Shown one piece after another: positions 18,103 to 27,903 of a stretch of 64,000 nt of DNA. The stretch comes from Chloroflexota bacterium. GTDB lineage: Bacteria > Chloroflexota > Anaerolineae > Anaerolineales > UBA4823. How positions within the stretch are numbered: position 1 is the stretch's first letter; every line of letters begins with the position of its first letter. The stretch is from contig CP070764.1 in assembly GCA_020349245.1 (NCBI GenBank), forward strand, positions 3,708,202 through 3,772,201. Direction: 5' to 3'. A program made the translations under genes and the position numbers. The notes under the pieces were generated by a model. It searched no databases and was not told the DNA's origin. It was given only the letters and a program-made list of their open reading frames with translations.

Positions 18103-19134
18103 ATGACGCTCCTAACGATTGACGGATGGAATGATTTTCTTTCGAATTTCCCAGACGCGCATTTACTGCAGACAGGAGCGTGGGGGGAATTAAAAACTGG
18201 ATTTGGATGGAAACCAGTAAGGATGCGAGTTGATTCTGGGGATGAGACCTGGGGAGCACAAATCCTTTTTCACAGGCTTCCCCTGGGATTGTCCTTCGCA
18301 TATATTCCCAAAGGTCCTTTGAAGGCACCTAAAAGAAATAGCGCAGAATCAACCAAACCAGGTAATCAGTTCTGGAACGAAGTTGACCGGATGTGTAGAA
18401 AACAACGGGCAGTATTTTTAAAAATCGAACCGGACGATCATTTTGGGGTTATCCCGGAAAGTTTTCGAACCAGCCCGCATCATATTCAACCACGGAGAAC
18501 GATCACCGTGGATTTGTATGGTGAGGAAGATGAAATCTTAGCCCGCATGAAGCAGAAGACTCGCTACAACATTCGCTTAGCCACGCGAAAAGGTGTTTCA
18601 GTGCGCTCAAGTATGGATATTGAAATTTTTTACCGGCTGATGCAGACGACTGGAGAAAGGGATGGATTTGGGATCCACAACTTTAGGTATTACCAAAAAG
18701 CATACCAGTTATTCAATCCGACTGGTAATTGTGAAATGCTCTTAGCGGAGTTCGAAGGTGAACCCATTGCCGCCTTGATGATATTTCGCGCAGGACGACG
18801 ATCCTGGTATTTGTACGGTGCATCTGCGGCAGTGCACCGGGAAAAAATGCCTGCCTACCTGTTGCAGTGGGAAGGCATGAAATGGGCTCGCGACCAGGGG
18901 TGTGTTGAGTATGATCTGTGGGGAATACCCGATTTCGATCATGAGGTCCTGGAAGCCGAATTTGACCAGCGCAGTAATGGTCTGTGGGGCGTTTACCGAT
19001 TTAAACGGGGATTTGGTGGAACGATCCAGCGTTCCTCAGGAACCTTTGACCGGGTGTATCAACCGCTTCTCTATCTGCTGTATCTTCGCTGGGTAAGTAG
19101 AGGGGGGGAGTTAGGCGACCAGGCGGGTCTGTGA
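18103..19134 (+). CDS. FemAB-family peptidoglycan aminoacyltransferase, copy 1
   Basis: 343 residues with the double-GNAT FemAB fold. Typical blocks are FSNFPDAHLLQTGAWGELK at the start, MKQKTRYNIRLATRKGV near 148, and the late WGIPDFD and GLWGVYRFKRGFGG. Known FemAB proteins (FemX, MurM, FemA) add amino acids from aminoacyl-tRNA to the third residue of lipid II to build interpeptide bridges. No Shine-Dalgarno is visible. The start agrees with the paralog that follows 9 bases later. Together the pair suggests a bridge of at least two steps. The amino acid is not predictable. Confidence 0.88.
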   Translation: MTLLTIDGWNDFLSNFPDAHLLQTGAWGELKTGFGWKPVRMRVDSGDETWGAQILFHRLPLGLSFAYIPKGPLKAPKRNSAESTKPGNQFWNEVDRMCRKQRAVFLKIEPDDHFGVIPESFRTSPHHIQPRRTITVDLYGEEDEILARMKQKTRYNIRLATRKGVSVRSSMDIEIFYRLMQTTGERDGFGIHNFRYYQKAYQLFNPTGNCEMLLAEFEGEPIAALMIFRAGRRSWYLYGASAAVHREKMPAYLLQWEGMKWARDQGCVEYDLWGIPDFDHEVLEAEFDQRSNGLWGVYRFKRGFGGTIQRSSGTFDRVYQPLLYLLYLRWVSRGGELGDQAGL

Positions 19135-19143
19135 TTTTTTAAA

Positions 19144-20256
19144 ATGTCTGAAGATTATTTTGCAGATTGGAATGAATTGATTTCCAAACTCCCGGGACGG
19201 CATATCTTGCAGACCAAGGAATGGGGAAATGCGAAAATCGCTAATAGATGGAATCCAATTCAACGGGTTTGGCGTCATCCAGATGGGAGTCTTGCAGCAG
19301 CTGCGCAGATTTTAATCCGTTCGATATCGTTTAGCGGTTTGAAACTTCCGATGCGAATAATGTATATCCCCCGCGGTCCATTGATCGACGACTGGTGCGA
19401 TTCGCAGCTCAGGCGACGAGTTCTGGATGACTTGTACTTGCTGGGTAAAGAACATCGGGCGGTCTTCATCAAGATCGATCCGGAAATTGAGTTTGGTCGG
19501 GGAGTTCCTGGCTCTAAGGGGCAAATCGACAACCCGCAAACCGATCTCCTCGTGGAAGAATTGAGGGCATCAGGATGGGTGCCCTCACCAGAACAGATCC
19601 AGTTTAAGAACACCGTAACGCTAGATTTAAAGGGAGAGCCAGAACAGCTCCTGGCTAACATGAAACAAAAAACTCGCTATAACATCCGTCTGGCGGAACG
19701 CCGAGGTGTCACAATCAAATCAGCGGGTGCGGATGATCTCGATCTCCTTTACCAAATGTACGCTGAGACATCATTACGGGACAACTTCACCATCCGTAAT
19801 CAGGCCTACTATCTGTCCCTATGGAAGAATTTTATCGATTGTGGGATGGCAGAGCCATTAATTGCTGAGGTGGACGGAGAACCTGTCGCGGCAGTGATAA
19901 TCTTCAGGTTTGCAGGGAGATCCTGGTACATGTTCGGCATGTCCAGCACGTCTCACCGAGAAAAAATGCCCAATTATCTCCTGCAGTGGCATGCGATCTT
20001 GAGCGCGAAAGAGTCCGGGTGTCTTGAATATGATCTCTGGGGTGCCCCAGATGAATTCTTGGAAAGCAGTGAATTGTGGGGAGTTTACCGCTTCAAAGAG
20101 GGTTTGGGAGGCCAGGTGGTCCGCTACATTGGTGCCTGGGATTTGCCAATCAATAAATTGTTCTACCGCGTATACATGCAGATGATGCCGCGCTTGCTTG
20201 CGCAGATGCGGCGACGTGGATTGGTTCAAACCAAAGATGCTATCCAAGCTGGTTAA
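19144..20256 (+). CDS. FemAB-family peptidoglycan aminoacyltransferase, copy 2
   Basis: 370 residues, clearly homologous to the gene before it. It shares LQTKEWG near the start, an almost identical block MKQKTRYNIRLAERRGV near residue 172, SHREKMPNYLLQWHAI, and WGVYRFKEGLGGQVVRY. It has about 25 extra residues before the block. It should act on lipid II in the cytoplasm or at the inner membrane face. The gap from copy 1 is 9 bases, with no clear Shine-Dalgarno, so translation is probably coupled. Tandem duplication followed by divergence fits the sequence. Confidence 0.9.
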   Translation: MSEDYFADWNELISKLPGRHILQTKEWGNAKIANRWNPIQRVWRHPDGSLAAAAQILIRSISFSGLKLPMRIMYIPRGPLIDDWCDSQLRRRVLDDLYLLGKEHRAVFIKIDPEIEFGRGVPGSKGQIDNPQTDLLVEELRASGWVPSPEQIQFKNTVTLDLKGEPEQLLANMKQKTRYNIRLAERRGVTIKSAGADDLDLLYQMYAETSLRDNFTIRNQAYYLSLWKNFIDCGMAEPLIAEVDGEPVAAVIIFRFAGRSWYMFGMSSTSHREKMPNYLLQWHAILSAKESGCLEYDLWGAPDEFLESSELWGVYRFKEGLGGQVVRYIGAWDLPINKLFYRVYMQMMPRLLAQMRRRGLVQTKDAIQAG

Positions 20257-20277
20257 CCGGGAAAATGAGGTGAGAGT

Positions 20278-21243
20278 ATGTTACCCAGAATCCGTTTTGC
20301 TTACCTCCCAACACCTGTCGAGCCACTGCCGAGATTGACAACGGCTCTGCAAGGTCCCCAATTATGGGTAAAGCGGGATGACCAGACTGGTCTCGCTTTT
20401 GGTGGGAATAAAACCAGAAAACTGGAATATCTCCTCGCGGATGCAAGAAAATCAGGGGCTGAGGCCTTAATTACTGCGGGAGCAGTGCAATCCAACCATT
20501 GCCGGCAAACTGCAGCAGCAGCTTGTCGGTTTGGTTTTACCTGCACCCTTGTTTTGGCTGGTGAAAAACCGGCACACATTTCTGGGAATTATTTCCTCGA
20601 TCGGTTTCTCGGTGCCGAGTTGGTTTGGGTAGAGAAGTCCCAGCGCGAAATTGCACTGAAAGAGGCTTTCAAAAGCGCAAGGGAAGATGGGAAACAGCCC
20701 TACCTGATCCCTTATGGTGGATCGAATGCAATTGGTGCGGCCGCGTACAGTTTCGCAGTGCAGGAACTACTGGATCAAAAATCTGATTTGGATTGGATCA
20801 TATTCCCATCTTCATCGGGAGGCACGCAAGCCGGTCTCCTGGTAGGTGCAGAGAAGTATGGTTTTCAGGGAAGAATCTTAGGTATCAGCGTGGACAATTC
20901 GGCTGCTATGTTGCAGTCAAGCGTGTCAGCCCTGGCTGGAGAAACTGCAATGCTTCTGGGTGTAAAGCGCGAATTTTCTACTGAGGAAGTTAAAGTGAAC
21001 GATGAATATCTGGGCGCCGGTTATGGCGAGATGGGCGATCCAGAAATGGAAGCATTGAAATTATTTGCATTATATGAGGGCTTAATTCTTGATCCAGTTT
21101 ACACAGGTCGTGCAGCCGCAGGATTAATTGATTTGATCCGCAGGGGTTTTTTCACTGCGGACCAAAAAGTTCTATTCTGGCACACTGGCGGCACTCCGGC
21201 ATTGTTTGCCGATCCGTACTTGGATATGCTCTCTGCAAGATGA
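20278..21243 (+). CDS. PLP-dependent D-cysteine desulfhydrase / ACC-deaminase-like enzyme
   Basis: 321 residues of the fold type II PLP family. The PLP lysine is Lys45 in FGGNKTRKLEYLL. AGAVQSNHCRQTAAAA is the substrate and phosphate region, and FPSSSGGTQAGLL the second phosphate loop. FWHTGGTPALF near the end is typical. Family members release sulfide and ammonia from D-cysteine or deaminate 1-aminocyclopropane-1-carboxylate; D-cysteine desulfhydrase is the better match by eye. The ribosome-binding site GAGGTGAG lies just before the ATG. It may follow the FemAB genes on the same transcript, with a 21-base gap. It faces the minus-strand sortase-like gene with only 3 bases between stop codons. 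Confidence 0.85.
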   Translation: MLPRIRFAYLPTPVEPLPRLTTALQGPQLWVKRDDQTGLAFGGNKTRKLEYLLADARKSGAEALITAGAVQSNHCRQTAAAACRFGFTCTLVLAGEKPAHISGNYFLDRFLGAELVWVEKSQREIALKEAFKSAREDGKQPYLIPYGGSNAIGAAAYSFAVQELLDQKSDLDWIIFPSSSGGTQAGLLVGAEKYGFQGRILGISVDNSAAMLQSSVSALAGETAMLLGVKREFSTEEVKVNDEYLGAGYGEMGDPEMEALKLFALYEGLILDPVYTGRAAAGLIDLIRRGFFTADQKVLFWHTGGTPALFADPYLDMLSAR

Positions 21244-21246
21244 TGT

Positions 21247-21996
21247 TTATCCTACTGGTTCAGCAACAATAAATCTCAATCCCCAGGTTTCGATGCCTTC
21301 CCTTGCCAAACAGGTTTGGAAGGTCAAATGATGTTCTCCCTGGTAATATTGGTTGAAAACCTGGTAGGTTGTTAGCCTTTCACCAGTGGCCAAGTCGACA
21401 TATTGGCTCCAATTGCTACCCGGGGTTACTTTCTGGTAATCACGGATCATTGATATCTGATAACGATCAAAGCTGCCATCACCATTAACAACCAGAACCT
21501 GGAGGCCTTTTTTCAGGTCGAAAAATTCCATCCCGGACAAGTAGTTGTGAGCGAGAAAGCCGATTACATTGTAGCGAGCTGCCAGTTGAAATTGGGTCAC
21601 TGTCTCTGGCGCAGCAGACACAAAACCTGTGTTACCGCTCGGTTGCTGGACAACCGGCAGGGCGAAAAACCCAGGTACGTAAACTCCGCGAATGGTATTA
21701 GTTTGACCATTTTCGATATTTGCCACAAATTTATTCAGTGAAGGAAATTGTCCCCGTGAAAACCAAGAATCTGTTGTTGGAGGCGAGCGGTGGATGACAC
21801 TGATCAGGCTGGCACCATCGCTGCCTGTCGCTGGGAGCAATGAGTTGGTTGAATATTGTCCAGTGTTTGAGGAGGGAGGTGCCTCCATGCCAGCTAGAGG
21901 CGATAGCGAGAAGGCAAAGAAAAAACAAAGGATTGAAGCAAATAAGACCAGCTTGCGGCTTGACGATAAGAATGATTTTTGTAGATACAGACTCAT
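21247..21996 (-). CDS. Sortase-like exported protein
   Basis: 249 residues. A signal peptide or membrane anchor covers residues 14-36, followed by a Ser/Pro-rich linker. The C-terminal 110 residues fit a sortase: His150 in FLAHNYLSG, Cys229 in LTFQTC, and Arg241 in WGLRFIVAEP, in the order and spacing of the sortase triad. Sortases cut a C-terminal sorting signal and join surface proteins to the wall or to one another. No LPxTG substrate was seen nearby. The last residues sit at the protein's end, so no C-terminal membrane helix exists. Start ATG at 21996. A diverged or non-canonical sortase class is likely. Confidence 0.75.
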   Translation of the reverse strand: MSLYLQKSFLSSSRKLVLFASILCFFFAFSLSPLAGMEAPPSSNTGQYSTNSLLPATGSDGASLISVIHRSPPTTDSWFSRGQFPSLNKFVANIENGQTNTIRGVYVPGFFALPVVQQPSGNTGFVSAAPETVTQFQLAARYNVIGFLAHNYLSGMEFFDLKKGLQVLVVNGDGSFDRYQISMIRDYQKVTPGSNWSQYVDLATGERLTTYQVFNQYYQGEHHLTFQTCLAREGIETWGLRFIVAEPVG

Positions 21997-22114
21997 AGTC
22001 CACCAACTCCAATACCTGCCGGTTAGAATCCAGTAATAAAGTTGTTATTTTTATACAATACAACTGTCCGGATTCAGCTATTGGAATTGTAAGTTTATGT
22101 GAATTTTATGCGGA

Positions 22115-23878
22115 TTAAGCAGAATTATTTGCAATTAATCCTGTTAATTCATAAACGTGGATCAATTGCTTTTTCCCCTTGACACTTAATGGCGCGATGG
22201 GCTGTACGATAATCGCCGTACGAACCAATTCATATGTCTGTGTGCTGATAAGAATTTGACCCGGCGCTGCATTTTCTTGTAAGCGTTTTGCCAGGTTTAC
22301 ACTATCACCGATAGCAGTATATTCCAGGCGTTTTTCAGTCCCCACCAATCCTAAAACGGCTTCCCCCGTGTGGATACCAATCCCGAAATCCAACCAGAAC
22401 TCAGAGGAGAAATCAGCCTTGATCCTGTTTATTGCTTTGCGTATTTCAAGTGCAGCACGGACAGCTTTCAAGGGATGTTGGGTTTGGGGTATCGGTGCAT
22501 TGAAGAAAGCCAGGATAGCATCACCCATGAACTTATCAATGGTCCCTTCTTCCTTTAAAAGCGCTTCGGTAGCTGCACCAAGATACCGGTTTAAAACTGA
22601 GACCAAGGTTTCCGGTTCGCAACGTTCGCTGAGGCTGGTATAACCGCGAATATCCGCGAAGAGAGTAGTGATATTTGTACGAGTTCCGCCTAAATTCAAT
22701 TCGTCCGGGTTCAATTGGTTGATTACAACCGGGGAAACCATACGTTCGAATAAACGCCGTTGGGCTTCCAAACGGCGAGTTTCGGTAATCTCCTCCATAA
22801 CGATTGCTGCACCGAATACGGTTCCATTGGCATCTTTTAGTGGAGAAAAATTGAAGCGAAAATTTCGCACGCCATTCTCAGAAGACTGCAGGTCAAACTG
22901 CAGTCCCTTGATTTGCTGGTTGAACCTGTGGACACGGTCCAAGTATTGCGGGATATTGACCTGTTTAAATAAAGGTACTTGGTCCACTTTTTTACCCAGC
23001 AGGCTTTTCCACGGCTCTCCAAGAATCTCTTCAGCTACCTTGTTCGTCAGGGTGATTGTTTGGTCTAAGTCGGTGGTAATTACACCACTGATGATAGAGG
23101 CAAAGACATCATCCATTAAATTCTTCAGCCCGGTCACTTCTGCCAGCGTCTGCTGAACGGATTCAAACAAACGAGCGTTCTCAATGGCTACGGCAGCTTG
23201 ATTGGCGAATGCTGCCAGGAGATTTTTTTCAGTCTCGGTGAATAAACCTTCACGGAGCCGGTTATCTGCATACATTACCCCGATCAACGAATCCTTAAGT
23301 ATCAGGGGAACGCACAAGATTGAACGAAGGTTTTGGGAAATGATGCTTTCCTGATCGACAAAACGGGGATCCTGTTGAGCATTGGTGGTTAGGATTGGCT
23401 GGCCATCAGCTAGGACCTGGTTGACAACAGTTCGGCTTAGCGTGGTATCCGATGTATCCAAAGACTCTTGCTCCCAATTACGGGCGATGTGAATGGTCAG
23501 ATCGCCCTGGGAGTCTTTTAACATGAGGAATCCTCGTTCAGCACCTGTCAGCCGGACAATGGTATCCATGACGATTCGCAACACGTCGTCCAGCTGTAAG
23601 GATGAATTTACTATCCGGCTGATATTGGCCAGCTCGAGATGGCTATCCCGTTCGTCAATTTTTTTTTCTACCTGGGTGCTCAGGTATGATAGTGAGCTAG
23701 AAAGGGAGGCTAGGTCTTCCAAGACCTGTTCAAAATCTGAAGGGTCTGCATGGAGAAGCACAGCATGTATTTGGTCAGCGAGACGGCTTAATTGGAATAT
23801 TTGATTATCAAGCGATGAGTTTGCTGAATTGGTGGAGGAGGGAACCATCGAATTCTCGCTGTGTTTAGGTTCGGTCAA
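22115..23878 (-). CDS. GAF-PAS-class III nucleotide cyclase
   Basis: 587 residues. A coiled N-terminus is followed by a GAF domain (about 85-235), a PAS-like domain (about 255-375), and a class III cyclase domain (about 400-585). The cyclase has LFADIRGYT and MGDAILAFF (metal aspartates), GIHTGEAV, and AIGDSVNLAKRL with the active-site Asn and Arg. It should make cAMP or cGMP in response to a signal bound by GAF or PAS. The protein is soluble. The open frame begins with TTG at 23878, overlapping the stop of the TgpA-like gene by 14 bases; the first ATG is at 23848. Overlap suggests one operon with that gene. Confidence 0.88.
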   Translation of the reverse strand: MTEPKHSENSMVPSSTNSANSSLDNQIFQLSRLADQIHAVLLHADPSDFEQVLEDLASLSSSLSYLSTQVEKKIDERDSHLELANISRIVNSSLQLDDVLRIVMDTIVRLTGAERGFLMLKDSQGDLTIHIARNWEQESLDTSDTTLSRTVVNQVLADGQPILTTNAQQDPRFVDQESIISQNLRSILCVPLILKDSLIGVMYADNRLREGLFTETEKNLLAAFANQAAVAIENARLFESVQQTLAEVTGLKNLMDDVFASIISGVITTDLDQTITLTNKVAEEILGEPWKSLLGKKVDQVPLFKQVNIPQYLDRVHRFNQQIKGLQFDLQSSENGVRNFRFNFSPLKDANGTVFGAAIVMEEITETRRLEAQRRLFERMVSPVVINQLNPDELNLGGTRTNITTLFADIRGYTSLSERCEPETLVSVLNRYLGAATEALLKEEGTIDKFMGDAILAFFNAPIPQTQHPLKAVRAALEIRKAINRIKADFSSEFWLDFGIGIHTGEAVLGLVGTEKRLEYTAIGDSVNLAKRLQENAAPGQILISTQTYELVRTAIIVQPIAPLSVKGKKQLIHVYELTGLIANNSA

Positions 23879-26303
23879 TAGAAGACCTGATTCGTCGTGG
23901 ATCTTGGAAGGGAGCGAGAAAACGCTGCAGCTTGGCTAGGAAGGATAGCTTGCGGATCTCTTTGCCGGCTTGCTGAGCTTCTTTATCTTCAGGAGATTGA
24001 TGACCGTAAATGGCGTTCTGATAGGGGATGATCACGGATTGGACTGGCTTTTCTGCAACCGGAAGAAGTTCGACGAGGTCGGATCCGCGTTCGGAGGGTG
24101 TATCCGCTACCTGCGGAGCATGCCCCAGACGATTAAGGGCCCGATTGAGCTCTAAATAAGCCTTACCTAACCTTGAGAGATTGGATAACTTAGCCCAGCG
24201 GGTTATGAATCTCGGCGATTTTATACCAGCACGCTGCAGTCCTGACTCCACCTGAACTGCGATGGGCGGTGACCCTCGTTTCATCCGTACCTGACGGATG
24301 ATCACGGTGATTGAGATCGCGAAAATGAAAATCAAGGCCACATATATGGGTGTTGGATCTACGGGTAATCCCCCAAGGGATACATTTTGGGATGAATCAT
24401 TCTGTGCGGATAGCTCGTCCCTGCGGCGTTGGGCACGATCCTGTAGCTCCTGTTGGAGAGCGTCGTTGGTTGTTGAGCTTGTTGTCTCTGTCAGTAAGCC
24501 GATCGGTCGAATAATTGGTTGTTGGGATACGGTTGGCTCAAACTCCACCCAGCCGATATTTGGAAAATATACCTCTGGCCATGCATGCGCATCGCGATGG
24601 CGGACAGTGAAGATGTCAGTCATCGCTTCGATCCCCTGGGGTACGTTGACACTACCCGGACCCAAGGTGGGGATATCTGCTATTCCCCCGATCGTCGATT
24701 GTTCACCCTCAGCATAACCAACCGCCAGACGAGCTGGTATTCCCAAGGAACGCAGCATAATAATTTCAGCGGTAGCATAATAATTACAAAAGGCTTCCTT
24801 GTGGTCAAAGAGGATCCAATCAATAGGTTCCTGTCCGGGTGGCGGGCTGGGAACTGTATCACTATATTTCAAGCTTGTGCGCAGGAAATCAGTCACTGCT
24901 TGAGCGATGTCGTACGGATTGTCATAATTTGTTGCGATTGTCTCGGCAAGTTCGAGGGTACGTGGGGTGATCGATTCTGGCAGTTGCAAATAACGGGAGC
25001 TCACCCAGGAAGGGTACTCGCTACCAGCCTCACGCAATTCGGTTTGAGTCGCTGCGGTTAATGAAGCTTCAACTCGATAAGTATCTCCGCTAAGTAAGAT
25101 TGGGCTCGCTTTCAAATGGCTGAGATCAACAGAGCCATCTGAATTTACTGCATATATTGCATCAGCTGGTCGGCTGACCCATATGGGTTGTGAAGGGGTA
25201 TGCAGGTTCTGGATGGGGAAACGTGTGGTGATTGTAAAGGTGGTATTTGACCTGTTTTCGTATTCAGGCAAGTTAAGATTGAATTCATCTGGAGAAATGA
25301 ACTGGGTCACCGGGAGGGTACCAGTCCATGCACCATCGTAAGTATCATACACCCGGGATCGCCAGTAATAGCGTACGTTTGAGGACGTACGCACGGGTGC
25401 CTCCACATCCATTATCACTGTATCGCTGAGCGGGTTGCCTCTACCCAAGGGTAGCATTTCCCCGTAGAAATCTGTTACCACACCGACAGAGGCTTGCAGT
25501 GAATAAAAAACATTGCTTAACCGGTTGCGAACATCCAACCAAGGTCTGGTTGCATTGAGCCAGGCTTGTTCTGCTTGGGGTACTGCAGAAGCTATCGCCG
25601 GGACAGTCCAGGCGAATAATACGACGATGACCGTGGTGATCAACCCCAGGCGGAGGGAATCCAGTCCAACATAGGGAGGCAGATACGTCCCATTCGACCT
25701 CCATTGATCCTGGAGTTTTACAAAATGCATTCTTGCAACAAGCAGCAAAGCTAAGAAAATGTATCCTGCCAAGAACCAGGTCCGTATTGGCAGGAAAGAG
25801 TCATAAGCTTGGATGGCAATCATGGCCAAGCCTGGAGGAATGATTGCCCGCCATGGGTTTCCATTACGAATAAGTATATAGCCAGCATAAGCACTCAACG
25901 TCCAGAAAAGAATTGCCATGAGGAAGTTGAAGAACAAATTATCAGTTACTGGCTTCTGTTGGAATATCTGATCGAGGATGATCAGCATCCGGTTTCCCAT
26001 GCTGATCATTCTTTCTGGCCAGAGCACCCCTTCGCCCAAGGTCAAACCCAATTGCCAGACAACAACAAAACCTCCATATACAAAGGCGAAGAACCGTACC
26101 CATCCTGGTGAGAAAGTACTTTTCCCTAATGCCAATCCAGCAACTACACCCAGGAGGGCAACCGTTTGCACCAAGTTTAATTCATCTGTCCATTTGGTTG
26201 CATTTAGGCGGGTCGCGGCGATATAGATCGCCGCAATCAGGAGTAATACCGCAGGCCAATCCCACCATCGTTTAGCCTTTGAATCATTGCCAGGAAAGTC
26301 CAT
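23865..26303 (-). CDS. TgpA-like membrane transglutaminase-family protein
   Basis: 812 residues. About six membrane segments lie in the first 260 residues, an extracytoplasmic core follows, and one membrane segment sits near 670. The transglutaminase core has the triad: Cys near 504 in EAFCNYYA, His near 571 in DAHAWPEVYF, and Asp/Glu near 586 in WVEFEPT. This is the DUF3488/TgpA layout, often next to a MoxR ATPase and a DUF58 gene, neither of which is present here. The C-terminal 130 residues look cytoplasmic. Role: cell-wall-associated protein cross-linking or proteolysis, uncertain. The ATG at 26303 starts the unit that ends with the cyclase. Confidence 0.87.
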   Translation of the reverse strand: MDFPGNDSKAKRWWDWPAVLLLIAAIYIAATRLNATKWTDELNLVQTVALLGVVAGLALGKSTFSPGWVRFFAFVYGGFVVVWQLGLTLGEGVLWPERMISMGNRMLIILDQIFQQKPVTDNLFFNFLMAILFWTLSAYAGYILIRNGNPWRAIIPPGLAMIAIQAYDSFLPIRTWFLAGYIFLALLLVARMHFVKLQDQWRSNGTYLPPYVGLDSLRLGLITTVIVVLFAWTVPAIASAVPQAEQAWLNATRPWLDVRNRLSNVFYSLQASVGVVTDFYGEMLPLGRGNPLSDTVIMDVEAPVRTSSNVRYYWRSRVYDTYDGAWTGTLPVTQFISPDEFNLNLPEYENRSNTTFTITTRFPIQNLHTPSQPIWVSRPADAIYAVNSDGSVDLSHLKASPILLSGDTYRVEASLTAATQTELREAGSEYPSWVSSRYLQLPESITPRTLELAETIATNYDNPYDIAQAVTDFLRTSLKYSDTVPSPPPGQEPIDWILFDHKEAFCNYYATAEIIMLRSLGIPARLAVGYAEGEQSTIGGIADIPTLGPGSVNVPQGIEAMTDIFTVRHRDAHAWPEVYFPNIGWVEFEPTVSQQPIIRPIGLLTETTSSTTNDALQQELQDRAQRRRDELSAQNDSSQNVSLGGLPVDPTPIYVALIFIFAISITVIIRQVRMKRGSPPIAVQVESGLQRAGIKSPRFITRWAKLSNLSRLGKAYLELNRALNRLGHAPQVADTPSERGSDLVELLPVAEKPVQSVIIPYQNAIYGHQSPEDKEAQQAGKEIRKLSFLAKLQRFLAPFQDPRRIRSSIDRT

Positions 26304-26504
26304 TATTTACACCGATAATCTAGAAGCCAGATTGGAACAATGATTTGGATACATCAAGTGTACTACGCTGCTCGGAATTTGGTTCAGAAACGCAATGGTT
26401 AGAAATATTATATCAGCCAGATGGTGTTGCCGGATTGCCGTCACCAACCTCTAAGCAGATGCTAATTGTGATGGTCAATCCTGCCCGTTGATGAAAAACC
26501 CGAT
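26304..26504. other. Intergenic spacer upstream of the TgpA-like gene
   Basis: Two hundred bases lie between the start of the TgpA-like gene and the terminator of the transaldolase-like gene. No ORF or RNA was recognised. It should hold the promoter for the minus-strand unit, but no clear -35/-10 pair was seen. Confidence 0.4.
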
Positions 26505-26544
26505 AAAAAAAGGTAGAACCTGCCTCCAGGTTCTACCTTTTTTT
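26505..26544 (-). terminator. Terminator of the transaldolase-like gene
   Basis: A perfect 12-bp stem, 26511-26522 with 26527-26538, has a 4-nt loop and is flanked by an A run (26505-26510) and a T run (26539-26545). It can act on both strands. On the minus strand it ends the transaldolase-like unit, 65 bases after its stop. Confidence 0.9.
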
Positions 26545-26609
26545 ATTTTTATTGATCGGCAGACAGGATTTGATCCCTTACCGGTCAGTTGAATTTTCTA
26601 TGAGGGCAG

Positions 26610-27827
26610 CTAGCCGCTGACTTCCCTGACTTTATTACCGGTGACAATCGCCAAACGTTCACCGACATACTTTTCGAGTCCGATGGAAGCCTTGGAGAAC
26701 GTCTCAGCGGTAGCAATGGTGGCTGGGTGGTCGTTGAACTGATCGATTTCCATGCCATTCTCATCCCAGGATTGCAGAACATAAGGGATTTTACTCATCT
26801 TCTCCATGACCTCATATGGTACATCATCATACAGGATTTCTTCCTCAAAGGTTAAATCCTCACAATTCTGGAAAAGGGGTTCGAGAACATATGGAGGCAT
26901 AGTGTAAACAATATCCCCAGCGATCTTTTCAACGTCCCAGAAGTGGTTTTTTCCGCCAACGAGTGGTCCATAGCGCATAGAACAAGCCAGCATTTTGCTG
27001 GGAAGTGCATTTTCTTTCAACAGGTGGAATGCCTTACGAAAGATATATATACCCAGCCAGTGTTTGTCCGCCCAGGTCAACTGGATACCCCGCCTTTTCG
27101 CTTGCTCATCAAGAACTGGATGCTCAGTTAAACGACCGATCATCATGGTGATTACTGCCCGCCATTTATCCATCGATACACCATTCTCATTGGCAATTTC
27201 CACACCGTCAGCAGCCGCCTGGGCGACAGCCCAAATTTGCGGCAGGGTGAAGCAGGTGGTTACGTTTGTGGGTATCGCCATAGAGGTCAATGTACGAACG
27301 ACCTCGACACCCTGAGTGCTGGCGGGTACCTTGATCATCAAGTTTGGAGCAATGGCGCGGATCTCCTGAGCTGTTTCAACCATCTTGTCGACATCCGTCA
27401 ACAGCCGGGGATCAAGCTGGCCGGAGATGTAACCAAAGCGACCATTAGAAGCTTCCCATATGGGCAGCATCATTTCTGCACCGCGGCGAATCACTTCCTT
27501 GTAAGTGAGCCAGAAATATTCACTCAATTCAAGACCCGGATTGGAGCTGATCAGATCGTCAATCCATTCGTTCCAAAAATCCGGATCGTTATTGACCGCG
27601 GTCAGTGAAAGCGGAGGATTCGTGGTACATCCGCGAACCAGACTCCTGGCGGGATCGTCAACCACATAGATGCGGCTTAATTGTTCTTCCAAAGAGGATT
27701 TTTTCTCTTCAGGGGCAGAAGCGACCATATCCCTGACCCAAGATTCGAATACGAGTGGCGATGAATCCCACCAGATCTCAAGATCAGGATTCACCTGGCA
27801 TAAGCGTTCAAGTACACTTTCATTCAT
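26610..27827 (-). CDS. Transaldolase-like protein (atypical, 405 aa)
   Basis: The transaldolase signatures are present in order: RGCTTNPPLSL (strand 1), GYISGQLDPR, the Schiff-base lysine near residue 164 in LMIKVPAST, and TTCFTLPQIWA. The N-terminal 90 residues and C-terminal 120 residues go beyond the usual 215-320-residue enzyme. Canonical transaldolase moves a dihydroxyacetone unit in the pentose phosphate pathway. Here the length and the upstream GntR gene suggest use in a specific sugar or sugar-acid route. The gap to the GntR gene is 76 bases on the same strand. The ATG at 27827 has a nearby GGAGG. Whether it is a true transaldolase or an aldolase relative cannot be settled. Confidence 0.8.
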   Translation of the reverse strand: MNESVLERLCQVNPDLEIWWDSSPLVFESWVRDMVASAPEEKKSSLEEQLSRIYVVDDPARSLVRGCTTNPPLSLTAVNNDPDFWNEWIDDLISSNPGLELSEYFWLTYKEVIRRGAEMMLPIWEASNGRFGYISGQLDPRLLTDVDKMVETAQEIRAIAPNLMIKVPASTQGVEVVRTLTSMAIPTNVTTCFTLPQIWAVAQAAADGVEIANENGVSMDKWRAVITMMIGRLTEHPVLDEQAKRRGIQLTWADKHWLGIYIFRKAFHLLKENALPSKMLACSMRYGPLVGGKNHFWDVEKIAGDIVYTMPPYVLEPLFQNCEDLTFEEEILYDDVPYEVMEKMSKIPYVLQSWDENGMEIDQFNDHPATIATAETFSKASIGLEKYVGERLAIVTGNKVREVSG

Positions 27828-27903
27828 CGATTTGCCTCCATATATAGTGAGTAACTTTGTTTTAGATTTTGATAGTTCATTAATGATTTGTAATGGGTAA
27901 TAT

